Notes: generated by a model not told the origin, from the letters alone. DNA of 64,000 bases from Sphingomonas piscis (GCF_011300455.1 NZ_CP049869.1:2569501-2633500); one strand, 5' to 3'. Shown: positions 28,223-36,842, counted from the first letter of the stretch. Numbers and translations are program-made.

Positions 28223-29314
28223 TCATCGGATCAGCCCGGCAGTTCTCAGCGCACCCTCGATCGTTCCTTCGATGAAGTCGCCCAGGTCGTTCCTTTGATG
28301 ATCGGCGTCGGGCGAGGGCGTTGTCGGTGCATGCGAGGAACGATCGGCCTTGCGGCGCTTCGGCACAATGCCCCAGAACTCGCTGATCAGATATGTCGAG
28401 GAAATTCCGGCATCGAGCATGTGCGGGCCAGACCGCTCTGAAAGGCTAGCATCCGATGGATCCAAGGGCGTCCCGTGACCAAGGCCACCGATGAGATACT
28501 CCTCGATGACAAGCCGACCATCGGCATCGCGCCAGCGTCGGCGCCGATGGCTGCCGATAGTCTTGGTCTCTCCAGGGCCGGCCAGATGATGCAACCCTTT
28601 CCATTGTTCGATCAAGGCGTCGGCGTTCGCCGGGGCCACCGTGTGGTCGGCAGTCCCGTGCCACACGGAGAGTCGCGGCACCGGGGCCGCGTTGCCGCCG
28701 GCGGCACGGGCGATTGCGGATAGCTTATCGCCGCTCGGAAGGTCGTGACCGCGCATCAGGTCGAAGGCTTGGGGAACGTTGGTCGCAACGCCGTAGGGCA
28801 GGCCCGCGATCACCGCGCCGGCCGCGAACAGGTCCGGGTAGGTCGCGAGCACGACGGCCGCCATGGCGCCGCCGGCCGACAGCCCGGTCACATAGATGCG
28901 GGCTGAATCCAGGCGGTGCCGGGCGATCATGGTCTCGACCATGTTGCGAATGGATAGGGCTTCGCCATGACCCCTCGTGGCGTCTCCCTGAAGGAACCAG
29001 TTGAAGCATAGGTTCGGATTATTGGCCTGCTTCTGCTCAGGATAAAGAAGCGCAAAGCCGAAGCGGTCCGCCAGCCGCGACCATCCGGCGCTTTCGTCAT
29101 AGGCGCCTGCGGTCTGCGTGCAGCCATGAAGGACTACAACGAGCGGCGCCCCACTGGGAAGATCAGCCGGGACATACTCCCACGCCCTTAGATTGCCCGG
29201 GTTGGAGCCGAACTTCGGAAGCCGCGACAAATGATGCGGCACATCGGTGCCCTGGAGGCCGCCAAGCCGCTTCATGCGGGTAAGTCGAGCCACGGTGTCG
29301 TTGAGGTTTCGCAT
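28223..29314 (-). CDS. PHB-depolymerase-family esterase (alpha/beta hydrolase)
   Basis: The 363-residue protein belongs to the poly(3-hydroxybutyrate) depolymerase / LpqC-type esterases. Marks are PLVVVLHGCTQTAGAYDESA (oxyanion region), the lipase box GLSAGGAMAAVVLATYPDLF, SVWHGTADHTVAPANADALI (Asp) and GLGHGTPLDP (His). No signal peptide is seen from the chosen ATG 29314, which has CTGGAG about 9 bases upstream; starting at the far upstream codon would not add one. Substrate is uncertain (short polyester, aryl ester). The C-terminal ~45 residues are hydrophilic and family-variable. Confidence 0.85.
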   Translation of the reverse strand: MRNLNDTVARLTRMKRLGGLQGTDVPHHLSRLPKFGSNPGNLRAWEYVPADLPSGAPLVVVLHGCTQTAGAYDESAGWSRLADRFGFALLYPEQKQANNPNLCFNWFLQGDATRGHGEALSIRNMVETMIARHRLDSARIYVTGLSAGGAMAAVVLATYPDLFAAGAVIAGLPYGVATNVPQAFDLMRGHDLPSGDKLSAIARAAGGNAAPVPRLSVWHGTADHTVAPANADALIEQWKGLHHLAGPGETKTIGSHRRRRWRDADGRLVIEEYLIGGLGHGTPLDPSDASLSERSGPHMLDAGISSTYLISEFWGIVPKRRKADRSSHAPTTPSPDADHQRNDLGDFIEGTIEGALRTAGLIR

Positions 29315-29653
29315 CGGTGCAAACTCCAGAACTGCTACAGCCTGTGTTTGCTGCACTGCACAATATGCCGCGTAGGCGCGCAAATTCAATGGATTAAGCG
29401 GTTCATCGTGATTGCGTTCTTTGCACCTGAAGCGCCGGACAGACACCCGGGGAAGCACTGGTTCATTGACTTACAGTTGCTCTTGGACCATATCGCTCCT
29501 GCTCGACGCCCAAAGGTGGCGTGAACCGGCCTTTAGCCGCAGCTCCGCGTCGAACGATTTTCCAAGAGCCTCCCTTTTCACGCGGGTTGTTCAGACCCCG
29601 CTGTGACGCCGGCATGTTGATGCTGGCGGCATCGCTCATGAGTGAGTTTATCA
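29315..29653. promoter_or_regulatory. Divergent intergenic region with two putative promoters
   Basis: No gene is seen in these 339 bases between the esterase and the helicase. On the plus strand, TTGACT (29466-29471) and CATATC (29489-29494) are 17 bases apart, and would give the helicase a leader of about 150 bases. On the minus strand, TTGAAT (29384-29389) and CATATT (29362-29367) are 16 bases apart and face the esterase. Both were picked by eye. Confidence 0.4.
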
Positions 29654-30943
29654 ATGTCATTTCAATACCTCGGGCTTTCTCAGCCCGTTCTTCGTGCGCT
29701 TGCGTCCAAGAATTACACGGAAGCCACGCCAATCCAGCTGCAGGCGATCCCGATCGTCCTAGGTGGTCACGACCTGCTGGGCATCGCCCAGACCGGCACC
29801 GGCAAGACTGCGGCATTCATGCTGCCGTCGATCGATGCGCTGGTCGAGAAGCGCCGCGTTCCGCGGCCGGCGACCTGCCGGATGCTGGTGCTTGCGCCGA
29901 CCCGCGAGCTTGCGTCACAGATCGCGGAGAGTGCGCGAGCTTACAGCCGCTTTTCCAACTTGTCGGCGACGACCGCGTTTGGCGGCGTTCCAATTGGCAA
30001 GCAGCGCAAGGCGCTGGAGCGTGGCGTCGACATTCTCGTCGCGACGCCGGGGCGCTTGCTCGATCTGGTCGATCAGCGCTTCCTGTCGCTGCGCGAGGTG
30101 GAAATCCTAGTCCTAGACGAGGCCGACCAGATGCTGGACCTGGGCTTCATCCACGCACTGAACAGCATTGCCAAGATGGTGCCGGCGCAGCGCCAGACTT
30201 TGTTCTTCTCGGCCACCATGCCGCCGGCCATCCGCAAGATCGCCGAGCGGTTCCTGACCAAGCCGCAAGAGGTCAAGGTCGCTCCGGAAGCCACAACCGC
30301 GGAGCGCGTCGATCAATATGTCAGCTTCTTGCAGAACGGTGAGAAGCAGGCGCTTTTGACGATGATGCTCCGCACGGGCTTTTCCGAGCGTGGCAACATG
30401 GATCGCGTGCTGATTTTCACCCGAACCAAGCGTGGCGCCGACAAGGTGGTTCGGGCACTTGGCGCCAACGGGATCCAGGCGGTCGCCATTCACGGCAACA
30501 AGAGCCAGCCCCAGCGCGAAGCGGCGTTGGCCGCCTTCCGCGCCTGCGAAATCCGCGTGCTCGTCGCCACTGATATCGCCGCCCGCGGGATCGACATTCC
30601 GGGCGTCAGCCATGTCATCAACTTCGAGCTGCCAAACGTGCCGGAGCAATATGTCCACCGCATCGGCCGCACGGCGCGCGCGGGTGCCGACGGCATCGCG
30701 ATCGCGTACTGCGCCGAGGACGAGCGTCCGTACCTCAAGGACATCGAAAAGCTGACCAGGCAGAAGATCGCGATCGCGCCGCTTCCGGATAATTTCGTGT
30801 CGGAGGCGTCCCGGGTCGTGTCCGCTCCTGCCCCAGCCAAGAACCCGCCGCGGCACGGTCAGCGCCAGAACCTGTCGCGCCAACCCACCGCGCGTCCAAA
30901 CGGGAGCCGGCGTCCAAGCAGGCAGCGTCGCCGTTCGGCCTAG
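29654..30943 (+). CDS. DEAD-box ATP-dependent RNA helicase (RhlE-like)
   Basis: The ~429-residue protein unwinds RNA duplexes, as in ribosome assembly and cold adaptation. Motifs in order: Q motif FQYLGLSQPVL...EATPIQLQAIP, Walker A AQTGTGKTAAFMLPSIDAL, APTRELASQI, TPGRLLDLVD, VLDEADQMLDLGF, SATMPPAIR, VLIFTRTKRGADKV, VATDIAARGIDIPGVSHVIN, and HRIGRTARAGADG. A short basic tail (NGSRRPSRQRRRSA) fits the RhlE/RhlB type. ATG 29654 gives the canonical MSFQYLGL start; GTG 29642 adds four residues. A long leader is predicted. Confidence 0.95.
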   Translation: MSFQYLGLSQPVLRALASKNYTEATPIQLQAIPIVLGGHDLLGIAQTGTGKTAAFMLPSIDALVEKRRVPRPATCRMLVLAPTRELASQIAESARAYSRFSNLSATTAFGGVPIGKQRKALERGVDILVATPGRLLDLVDQRFLSLREVEILVLDEADQMLDLGFIHALNSIAKMVPAQRQTLFFSATMPPAIRKIAERFLTKPQEVKVAPEATTAERVDQYVSFLQNGEKQALLTMMLRTGFSERGNMDRVLIFTRTKRGADKVVRALGANGIQAVAIHGNKSQPQREAALAAFRACEIRVLVATDIAARGIDIPGVSHVINFELPNVPEQYVHRIGRTARAGADGIAIAYCAEDERPYLKDIEKLTRQKIAIAPLPDNFVSEASRVVSAPAPAKNPPRHGQRQNLSRQPTARPNGSRRPSRQRRRSA

Positions 30944-31344
30944 AGCGGCGCGACGATCAGCAAGGGTGGCTGGGCTCCGTCGGCGGGTTTCACCGACACC
31001 TCGGCAGCTTCACCAGAAGCGCATCCCGGCCGTGCCGCTGACTGAAAGGTGAGCGGCGCGCCCGGGCGCAGCACTGCCGCTTGTGACGCGTCGGATTCCC
31101 GCCACTCCGCGCGGTCTGCGTTCTGAAGAGCCACGCTGAAGGCCTGCAGGGGACTGTTGGAGTGGACGCACCAGCGTGCATGGTCCGCGTCGTTCCCGGC
31201 ACGCTCAACGGTCAGCCGAACGCCGACGCTGGCGCGGATGGTGATGGTGGCACTCGACGTCTCGCCCGGCCGCGCCTCCGCCGACGCCGTTGCGGGCATC
31301 ACGCCGACGAAGATCATGGCTAAGAGGCGCGTAACCATCAGCAT
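30940..31344 (-). CDS. Small exported protein of the fimbrial cluster, possible minor subunit
   Basis: The ~134-residue product has a signal peptide (MVTRLLAMIFVGVMPATASA, cut near AEAR). Its mature part begins with a beta strand ATITIRASVGVRLTVERA and ends PPLLIVAPL. That start and end echo the two fimbrial subunits of this cluster (VQISASVATRVQI and TLTLVVAPE). Two cysteines are present (WCVHS and PGCASG), as in the subunits. It is the last gene of the operon, 90 bases after the chaperone. The role as a minor or tip pilin is inferred. The start could be ATG 31344 or 31338. The stop overlaps the helicase stop. Confidence 0.6.
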   Translation of the reverse strand: MLMVTRLLAMIFVGVMPATASAEARPGETSSATITIRASVGVRLTVERAGNDADHARWCVHSNSPLQAFSVALQNADRAEWRESDASQAAVLRPGAPLTFQSAARPGCASGEAAEVSVKPADGAQPPLLIVAPL

Positions 31345-31434
31345 CCAACCCGGTTGCACCAGAAAAGTGCCACTGGCTACGGATGCGACGGTATTCAGCT
31401 CCTTGGACTTGGGTCCACTTCGGAGTCGTCTGGT

Positions 31435-32115
31435 TCAAAGCTTCCTTTTACTGATCCCGCCTGGCGACCGGACCACATACTCAACCGGGCCATCATTCTT
31501 CAGCTCGACGCTCCAGCTTGCGCCGGGGTAGAGCCTCTTTCCGGGCAGGTCGACGCACCCTTGACCAGCGGAAGAGCATTGCCGGCCTTCGGATAGCTCC
31601 GCACTGACGTTGCCCTCGTTGCGCCAGTTGATCCTTGGCCCGCTACGCTCGGCGGTCACCTTCTCGATCGCAACCGCCGGGCGAACCATCACCAGCGCGT
31701 CATACCCGATTAGGACCTTCAGCCCCGACTGGTTGGCCGTTATGTCGCCGACCACCGGCTTGATCGTCACCCGGTACACTCGCTCGCGGTCGGACGGTGG
31801 AACGATGTCCGCAAACCGTAGCAATTTATGCTGCCCCGGCTCCAAAACCATACGGGCGGGCGATACGAGTAAGCCCAGCTTTTCCGGATCGGGGTCCTCG
31901 ACCCTACGCTCGGTCGGTTGTCCGGCATCGACGATCCGGTGCGGTTCGATCGCTACATAGGCACGGTCCTTGTCGTTGTTCCATATCTCGACATCCTGAC
32001 GCGCAACCTTTCCCGGCTGCAGCTCCACGACCAGTTGACTGACGACGATCTCGGCCCGCGCCGTGGATGGCGTGAGGACAGAAGAAAGGAGAGCGGAGAA
32101 GAATAAGCGTTTCAT
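31435..32115 (-). CDS. Periplasmic fimbrial chaperone (PapD-like)
   Basis: The ~226-residue protein has a signal peptide (MKRLFFSALLSSVLTPSTARA) and an Ig-like PapD fold. It should donate a beta strand to fimbrial subunits in the periplasm. Marks are VVELQPGKVARQDVEIWNND, the G1-like LLVSPARMVLEPGQHKLLRF and ERVYRVTIKPV. The length fits family chaperones. ATG 32115 overlaps the usher stop (TGATG), so translation is coupled; a GTG at 32121 would add two residues. Confidence 0.85.
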   Translation of the reverse strand: MKRLFFSALLSSVLTPSTARAEIVVSQLVVELQPGKVARQDVEIWNNDKDRAYVAIEPHRIVDAGQPTERRVEDPDPEKLGLLVSPARMVLEPGQHKLLRFADIVPPSDRERVYRVTIKPVVGDITANQSGLKVLIGYDALVMVRPAVAIEKVTAERSGPRINWRNEGNVSAELSEGRQCSSAGQGCVDLPGKRLYPGASWSVELKNDGPVEYVVRSPGGISKRKL

Positions 32116-34595
32116 CAGCACATCACCTTACCGAGCGCGGCATAGCCGGCCTTGGGTTGCAGGTTCGAAGGAGTGACCCGGCAGCGCTCGCCGCCGGAAC
32201 GGGTGAACAAAAGCTCGTCGCCCTTGGCCAGATCGACCTGGAAAAAGCCGGCGGAGTCGCTCTCGCCGATGCCGTGCCGGGTCTCGACCCGGGCGTCGGC
32301 GATGGGCGCGCCGGATTGATCCACGACCTTTCCGAACACCGTTACCATTTCTTCGACGGACCAGCGCAGCGCCGCGACGGTGCCGGGGAACAGGGTTACC
32401 GATCGTTCCTGCGTGTCGAAGCTTGCATTGGCGCCGCTCACGGGCCGCAGGCGGACGTCGTACCGCCGATAAGCCGGCAAGTAGACGGGCAGTTGCTGGC
32501 CGGCCCTCAGGCGCCCCTTGGGCATGTTGTTGATCAGCAGGTCGAACTCGGCATCTTTGGCATCGCCCGCGACCGAGGCGATCAGCGCGCTTTGCATCAG
32601 CTCGCGTCCACCAAATGCCGCGCCGGTCCCGGACAGTGCCAACCCGGCCTGGATGTTGACGCCATATTGCGTTCCCGCCGTGTCGCCAAAGCGATGAAGG
32701 ACATCCCCCTTGGAGACGCCAAAGCGGCTGTAGAGGGAACCTCCGGCACGAACATTGGTGTCCTCGACCGTTCGTTCGGCTGCTGCCGTCGCGTTCCACT
32801 CGCTCCGGTCCGCCGCCTGATGATAGAGTTCGCCGGCAATCGTTCCGACCATCCGCTGGGCGCGCTCTCCATCCTGGCGGCGAGAGGCATAGCCGGCGTT
32901 GCCGATGAGGGATCGTCCATGCGCAAAGGCGTTCAAGCGAAAGCCGACATAGGCCGCGGTGCTGCTCCGGCTACGCTGGGCGTCCGCCTGGAACGCCAAC
33001 TGGAGCCCGCTGCGCTGCACCACGGGCAAGGTGATGCTCGGGCCCACCGAATAGTCGCTCCGGCGGCCCCGATCGTGGCGGTAAGCGCCGGTGACGCCGA
33101 CATAGCCTTGGCCGATCCGGTACCCGATGCTTCCGCTCGCCTGCGTGTAGGTGCCGCTTCCCAGCCGGGTGCGATCCAGCACCCCGTCGCTGAAGCCGTC
33201 GGCGTAGGCGGGGACGGGGATCAACGGTCTATTGTCCTTGCTGGAAATCCGGCGGAGATCGACGTTGAGGCTCAACGGCCCACTGCCAGTCGAGCTGGCC
33301 TGGATCAGGGCACCGGTGTCGCCGCGTGTCGAGAGTAGGGCAGCGGCCCTCATGCGGACGGTCCGGCCAAGGTGATATCCGCCTAGCTGCACCATCGAAC
33401 GCCGCTGCGTTCCGACGACTGCAGCATCAACCGCGAAGCCGGCGCTTAGCCGGTAAGCTCCACCCGCTTGGTAGTAAAAGGTGCCGGACGGGCTTACCGG
33501 GCGATGACGGCGCGTGTTGGCGAGCATCCCGGCATAAGCGAACAGCATCGGCTTGCCTTGCGGAGCGACCTGAGCGTTGCGGGCGAAAAAGCGGCGCTCT
33601 TCCCGTGTCCGGCCGCCCGTATCGTGGATCCGCAGCACCAGCGCGTAGGCGCCGGTCGGAAGCGCGGTCGTGTCGATGAGGTTGTTGCCCGCTTCATAGG
33701 CGCGGCTGTCGAGCAGGCGCCCGTCGACCAGGATGTCGACCCGGGTTGCGCGGTCGAGAAACAAGTAGAGCGGCGTTCCTTCCAGCAGATCCTTGTCCGT
33801 CCGTGTGTCGAACTGCGTCGCAACTCCGGCACCCACGATACGCGGTTGCCCCACGAGATCGATCCCTGGCGCCCAGAACATTCCTGCCGAGTAGCGAAGA
33901 TTACGCGCATCGACCTCGGCGACCAGATTGTCGACGACCAAGCCGTAGCCGCGCGCATAGGAACTGTCGGAGCGGACTCTAGCGTTGCCGGCCGCCAGCA
34001 GGGTGCGGTTCTGGATATTGTAATTGGTCCGCCCTCCCGAACCGGAGAGGGTGAGACCGACCGAACTCACCATTGAGGGAGCTTTGGACGGCGCTTCCAG
34101 ATAATCTTGGGGCACCAGCGACGTGGGTGCGAGAAGGCCAGGATTGACGAACAGGTCGATCCGAAAACGTTCCTCGTCGAAGATGATGCCGGCCACCGCA
34201 GGGGAAAGGCGCCCACACTCGTCCGTTTTCATTGGTGAGCAGATGAGGGCAGCGTTGGCGGGCAATTCTCGCGCAAGCTCTGCCAACAGTTGCTGCGGGT
34301 CGAGAATGCCTGGAAGCAATGATATGGCTTGCTCAGGATCATCGAACCGAACCTTGCCCGGCCGGACGGTCAGTTCGACGTCGCCGACCTTCTTGCCACC
34401 GAAATAGAGGTCGGCGAGCACCGGTCGCGGTTCATCCAGGTTCGCGAATCCGGACGGGGCCTCCATTGCGACTGCAAAGGTTGCCGGTTGTTGCGACGAG
34501 TTGTTTGCATGCGCCGCCATCCCCATGACAAAACATGGTAAACAAGCGAGACCCCACGAGGCCCGTTGCAGCCGAGATGTCGTGCCGCGCATCAT
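32115..34595 (-). CDS. Outer-membrane fimbrial usher protein
   Basis: The 826-residue usher is the outer-membrane pore through which chaperone-delivered subunits are polymerised. A signal-like N-terminus (SWGLACLPCFVMGMAAHANN) is followed by an N-terminal domain with two cysteines (ICSPMKTDEC). A long beta-barrel with alternating aromatic strands follows (YNIQNRTLLAAGNARV, GYVGVTGAYRHDRGRRSDY), then C-terminal domains (SVEEMVTVFGKVVDQSGAPI ... GYAALGKVMC). The C-terminal layout resembles alternative/CS1-type ushers more than FimD, but this is by eye. It starts within TAATG of the second subunit gene. Confidence 0.87.
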   Translation of the reverse strand: MMRGTTSRLQRASWGLACLPCFVMGMAAHANNSSQQPATFAVAMEAPSGFANLDEPRPVLADLYFGGKKVGDVELTVRPGKVRFDDPEQAISLLPGILDPQQLLAELARELPANAALICSPMKTDECGRLSPAVAGIIFDEERFRIDLFVNPGLLAPTSLVPQDYLEAPSKAPSMVSSVGLTLSGSGGRTNYNIQNRTLLAAGNARVRSDSSYARGYGLVVDNLVAEVDARNLRYSAGMFWAPGIDLVGQPRIVGAGVATQFDTRTDKDLLEGTPLYLFLDRATRVDILVDGRLLDSRAYEAGNNLIDTTALPTGAYALVLRIHDTGGRTREERRFFARNAQVAPQGKPMLFAYAGMLANTRRHRPVSPSGTFYYQAGGAYRLSAGFAVDAAVVGTQRRSMVQLGGYHLGRTVRMRAAALLSTRGDTGALIQASSTGSGPLSLNVDLRRISSKDNRPLIPVPAYADGFSDGVLDRTRLGSGTYTQASGSIGYRIGQGYVGVTGAYRHDRGRRSDYSVGPSITLPVVQRSGLQLAFQADAQRSRSSTAAYVGFRLNAFAHGRSLIGNAGYASRRQDGERAQRMVGTIAGELYHQAADRSEWNATAAAERTVEDTNVRAGGSLYSRFGVSKGDVLHRFGDTAGTQYGVNIQAGLALSGTGAAFGGRELMQSALIASVAGDAKDAEFDLLINNMPKGRLRAGQQLPVYLPAYRRYDVRLRPVSGANASFDTQERSVTLFPGTVAALRWSVEEMVTVFGKVVDQSGAPIADARVETRHGIGESDSAGFFQVDLAKGDELLFTRSGGERCRVTPSNLQPKAGYAALGKVMC

Positions 34596-35140
34596 TATTC
34601 CGGGGCGACGACCAGCGTCAGTGTGCCCGTGTAGGATCCGGCGGTGGCGCTCGAAAGCGCGGCGGAACGAAGGACGACGATCAGGCTTGCCGTTGGTCCC
34701 TGATTGCAGTTCTGATTATTGGCGGTGCTCGTTTGACCGGTTAGCGCATTGTTCGGCGACAGTATGGTACCGGTCGTTTGGCCGGAAGATGCGCTCCACT
34801 GGACTTCGTAGGCGAGCGTTGCCGCGCCGTTGCTGAGGGTGAACAGACCGCCTGTGCCCGAGCCAGTGGCACGGACGTTATAATTGTCCGTCTGGCTGAA
34901 CACGCAAATGCTCTCGCTCATCCGGGCGTCGCTTGTCAGGTTGGTGATAGTCCCGAAGCTGAGATCGGTGAGATCGTCGATCTTCGCTTTCTGAGCGTAG
35001 GCCGGAGCCGGGCACAGGGCCGCTACCGTTGCAAGCAACGCCGAGAGGCGCACCATCCAACGGCCGCGGCCCCGTGAGCTCAGCCGAGCTCCGAAGTCCC
35101 GGTCGATCGAATTGGCGCCATCTGTTGGGATGGCCACCAT
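34595..35140 (-). CDS. Fimbrial major-subunit-like protein 2
   Basis: The 181-residue exported protein has an unusually long N-terminal region before the hydrophobic signal core (MVRLSALLATVAALCPAPAYA, cut near AQKA). The start may instead be ATG 35056, but ATG 35140 has AAGGA in front of it, overlapping the stop of subunit 1. The mature part has two cysteines, the shared block WSASSGQTTGTILSPNNALT and the C-terminal strand SYTGTLTLVVAPE. It is a clear paralogue of the neighbouring subunit. Assembly through the chaperone and usher just downstream is inferred from operon order. Confidence 0.8.
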   Translation of the reverse strand: MVAIPTDGANSIDRDFGARLSSRGRGRWMVRLSALLATVAALCPAPAYAQKAKIDDLTDLSFGTITNLTSDARMSESICVFSQTDNYNVRATGSGTGGLFTLSNGAATLAYEVQWSASSGQTTGTILSPNNALTGQTSTANNQNCNQGPTASLIVVLRSAALSSATAGSYTGTLTLVVAPE

Positions 35141-35152
35141 GCCGGCACGTCC

Positions 35153-35701
35153 TTATTCTGGCGCGACGACGAGTGTCAGCGTGCCGGTGTAGCTGGCGCC
35201 TGCCGTCATGCTCTGCAGGTCGGCAGTCGCCATTTTCACGATCAGGCTGGCGCTGGAGGTCGGGCCCGACGCGCAGCCCGCGCGGGTCGCCGTTGAGGTA
35301 AGACCGGTCAGTGCGGTGCTCTTTGTGAGTGCGGTACCCGAGGTCTGGCCGCTGCTGCCCGCCCATTCGACGGAATAAGGCACGACAGGAAGCGAAGCAC
35401 TCGCCAGGGTAAAAGCACTGGACGCGCCGTTGCCGGTCGCCGTGATGTTGTAGCCCCTGGTTGCGGTGTTGCTCCACACGCAGACGTTCTGGTTGTTCGA
35501 CGCTGCAGTGCCCGGATCGACGCTGCTGAAGGTCACGTCGCTCAGCCCGGTGATCTGCACGCGCGTCGCCACCGATGCACTGATCTGGACGGTGCCTTGC
35601 GACGTCGCGGCAAGATTGCCTTGAGTCGCGGCCTGCGCGGCCCCCGACGAGAAAAGACTGGCACTTGCAAGAAGCGCCGCACTGAAACGGTTGAAGTTCA
35701 T
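35153..35701 (-). CDS. Fimbrial major-subunit-like protein 1
   Basis: The 182-residue exported protein has a signal peptide (MNFNRFSAALLASASLFSSG, cut near AQA-ATQ). Its beta-rich mature domain includes VQISASVATRVQITGLSDVT, VCVWSNTATRGYNITATG, WAGSSGQTSGTALTKSTALT, and the same SYTGTLTLVVAPE end as subunit 2. Two cysteines probably form the usual pilin disulfide. ATG 35701 follows GGGGGCC. It is the first gene of the operon subunit 1 - subunit 2 - usher - chaperone - small protein. Confidence 0.8.
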   Translation of the reverse strand: MNFNRFSAALLASASLFSSGAAQAATQGNLAATSQGTVQISASVATRVQITGLSDVTFSSVDPGTAASNNQNVCVWSNTATRGYNITATGNGASSAFTLASASLPVVPYSVEWAGSSGQTSGTALTKSTALTGLTSTATRAGCASGPTSSASLIVKMATADLQSMTAGASYTGTLTLVVAPE

Positions 35702-35787
35702 TCTGGCCCCCACTTGTCCACTGGATAGAGATCCACCCGAAGCGGATTAATCGATCTGGGTTAAACGGAGGTAAATGCCGTGTGAGG

Positions 35788-36378
35788 TTAGCGTTTAACG
35801 AACCTAATCAAGCCGTCGGGGCTTGCAAAAGCATCCAGGGGAACGTCCCACGGGTCGGGCGGGATTTCCTCGATCATCTGAAACGACCAACCCACGCCGA
35901 TCAGGTGCGCGCCATTGCGCTTCAGAGGGGTGAGCACTCGATCATAGTGACCTTTGCCGCGCCCCAGGCGCGTGCCGGCGGGGTCGATCGCCACGAGTGG
36001 CACGAGAACAACGTCCGGCGTGACTTCTGCCGCATGCAACGGCGGCTGATTGATTCCGAACAAGCCCACTGAATTGGGGTCGGCACCAAGAAAGCGGAAC
36101 GGCTCGGTAGGGTTATGGAAAGCGGGATAGGCAGCGACTGCGCCCACGGCCCGTGCCTCCTCCATTGCCCAGACCGGGCTGATCTCGCTGCCAAGGGCCG
36201 CGTAGCCCGCGACCACACGCGCATTGGCGAGCACCGAGGTGAGGTGAAAGGCAAGGCGGCGTTCAAGGCGAGTCCGCTCGGGATCGTCCAACGTGCGAAC
36301 GAACTCCTTGCGGCGCTCCATCGCGTCGCGGCGAAGCCGATCCTTGTCGACGGGGAAGGGAAGTGACGAGACCACCAT
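35788..36378 (-). CDS. fthC: 5-formyltetrahydrofolate cyclo-ligase
   Basis: The enzyme converts 5-formyl-THF to 5,10-methenyl-THF with ATP, clearing an inhibitory folate. The ~196-residue protein has the family marks LRRDAMERRKEFV (N-terminal), VVAGYAALGSEISP, the folate/ATP-site LVPLVAIDPAGTRLGRGKGH with YDR, and VPLDAFASPDG. ATG 36378 is chosen because an upstream GTG at 36408 lies inside a predicted 6S-RNA fold. The gene follows zapA and that RNA, the classical order for ssrS-fthC. Confidence 0.9.
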   Translation of the reverse strand: MVVSSLPFPVDKDRLRRDAMERRKEFVRTLDDPERTRLERRLAFHLTSVLANARVVAGYAALGSEISPVWAMEEARAVGAVAAYPAFHNPTEPFRFLGADPNSVGLFGINQPPLHAAEVTPDVVLVPLVAIDPAGTRLGRGKGHYDRVLTPLKRNGAHLIGVGWSFQMIEEIPPDPWDVPLDAFASPDGLIRFVKR

Positions 36379-36522
36379 GGCCGTTTGCCGGAAATCCTCT
36401 GACGCCACAAACGTCAGGTGGGAACCATATGATCCGGACCAGGGTCCGGGCAGGGACAGCTCCCTAGGATGAAGAATAGCCTCAGGGATTTTGCGAAGCC
36501 ACGTACCGGGCAGTACTCGTCA
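36364..36522 (-). ncRNA. ssrS: Candidate 6S RNA between zapA and fthC
   Basis: 6S RNA binds sigma-70 RNA polymerase by mimicking an open promoter, and lies between zapA and fthC in many proteobacteria. On the minus strand TGACGAG (36516-36522) pairs with CTCGTCA (36364-36370). AAATCC-CTGA (near 36482-36491) pairs with TCAG-A-GGATTT (36392-36402). An unpaired central bubble and a terminal arm (GGGAGC/GGTTCCC, then CCGGAC-CCTG-GTCCGG) complete the shape. The span of 159 nt is the expected size. Sequence conservation was not checked, the ends are estimates, and the outer stem would overlap the first codons of fthC. Confidence 0.6.
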
Positions 36523-36530
36523 TGGCCTAT

Positions 36531-36842
36531 TTAGGAACTGGACGCGTCTCGCTCAAGGGTCTCCGCAAGCCGTTCCAACCGGCTTGCCAAGGCATTGGCC
36601 GCAGCGGCGAGCTCATCGGTCGGGGAGGGCGGCTGGGCGGACTTCTTGTCGATAAGCTGGTCGGCTAGAAGAAGGGACGCGAACAGCAGTTGCCGCGCTT
36701 CCGACAAGGTCCCGAGCCCCGCCAACGCTTCACGGCTCTTCTGATCCACCATCGCCGCAGCGGTGCGCAGGTTGGCTTCCTCGCCGTCTCGGCACGCGAT
36801 GCGGTAGCTTCGGCCAGCGATGTTCAGGTCGACATCCGCCAT
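36531..36842 (-). CDS. zapA: Cell division protein ZapA
   Basis: ZapA bundles FtsZ filaments at the Z ring. The 103-residue protein has the ZapA N-terminal strand pattern (VDLNIAGRSYRIACRDGEE), the region LRTAAAMVDQKSREAL, then LLFASLLLADQLIDKK and a C-terminal coiled-coil (ASRLERLAETLERDA). The ATG overlaps the stop of the small gene upstream (ATGA), so the two are likely translated together. It is followed by the 6S-RNA candidate and fthC. Confidence 0.9.
   Translation of the reverse strand: MADVDLNIAGRSYRIACRDGEEANLRTAAAMVDQKSREALAGLGTLSEARQLLFASLLLADQLIDKKSAQPPSPTDELAAAANALASRLERLAETLERDASSS

Noticed and set aside
36379..36408. GTG 36408 as the start of fthC
   Set aside because: The extra ten residues are not conserved and fall in the paired region of the 6S-RNA candidate.
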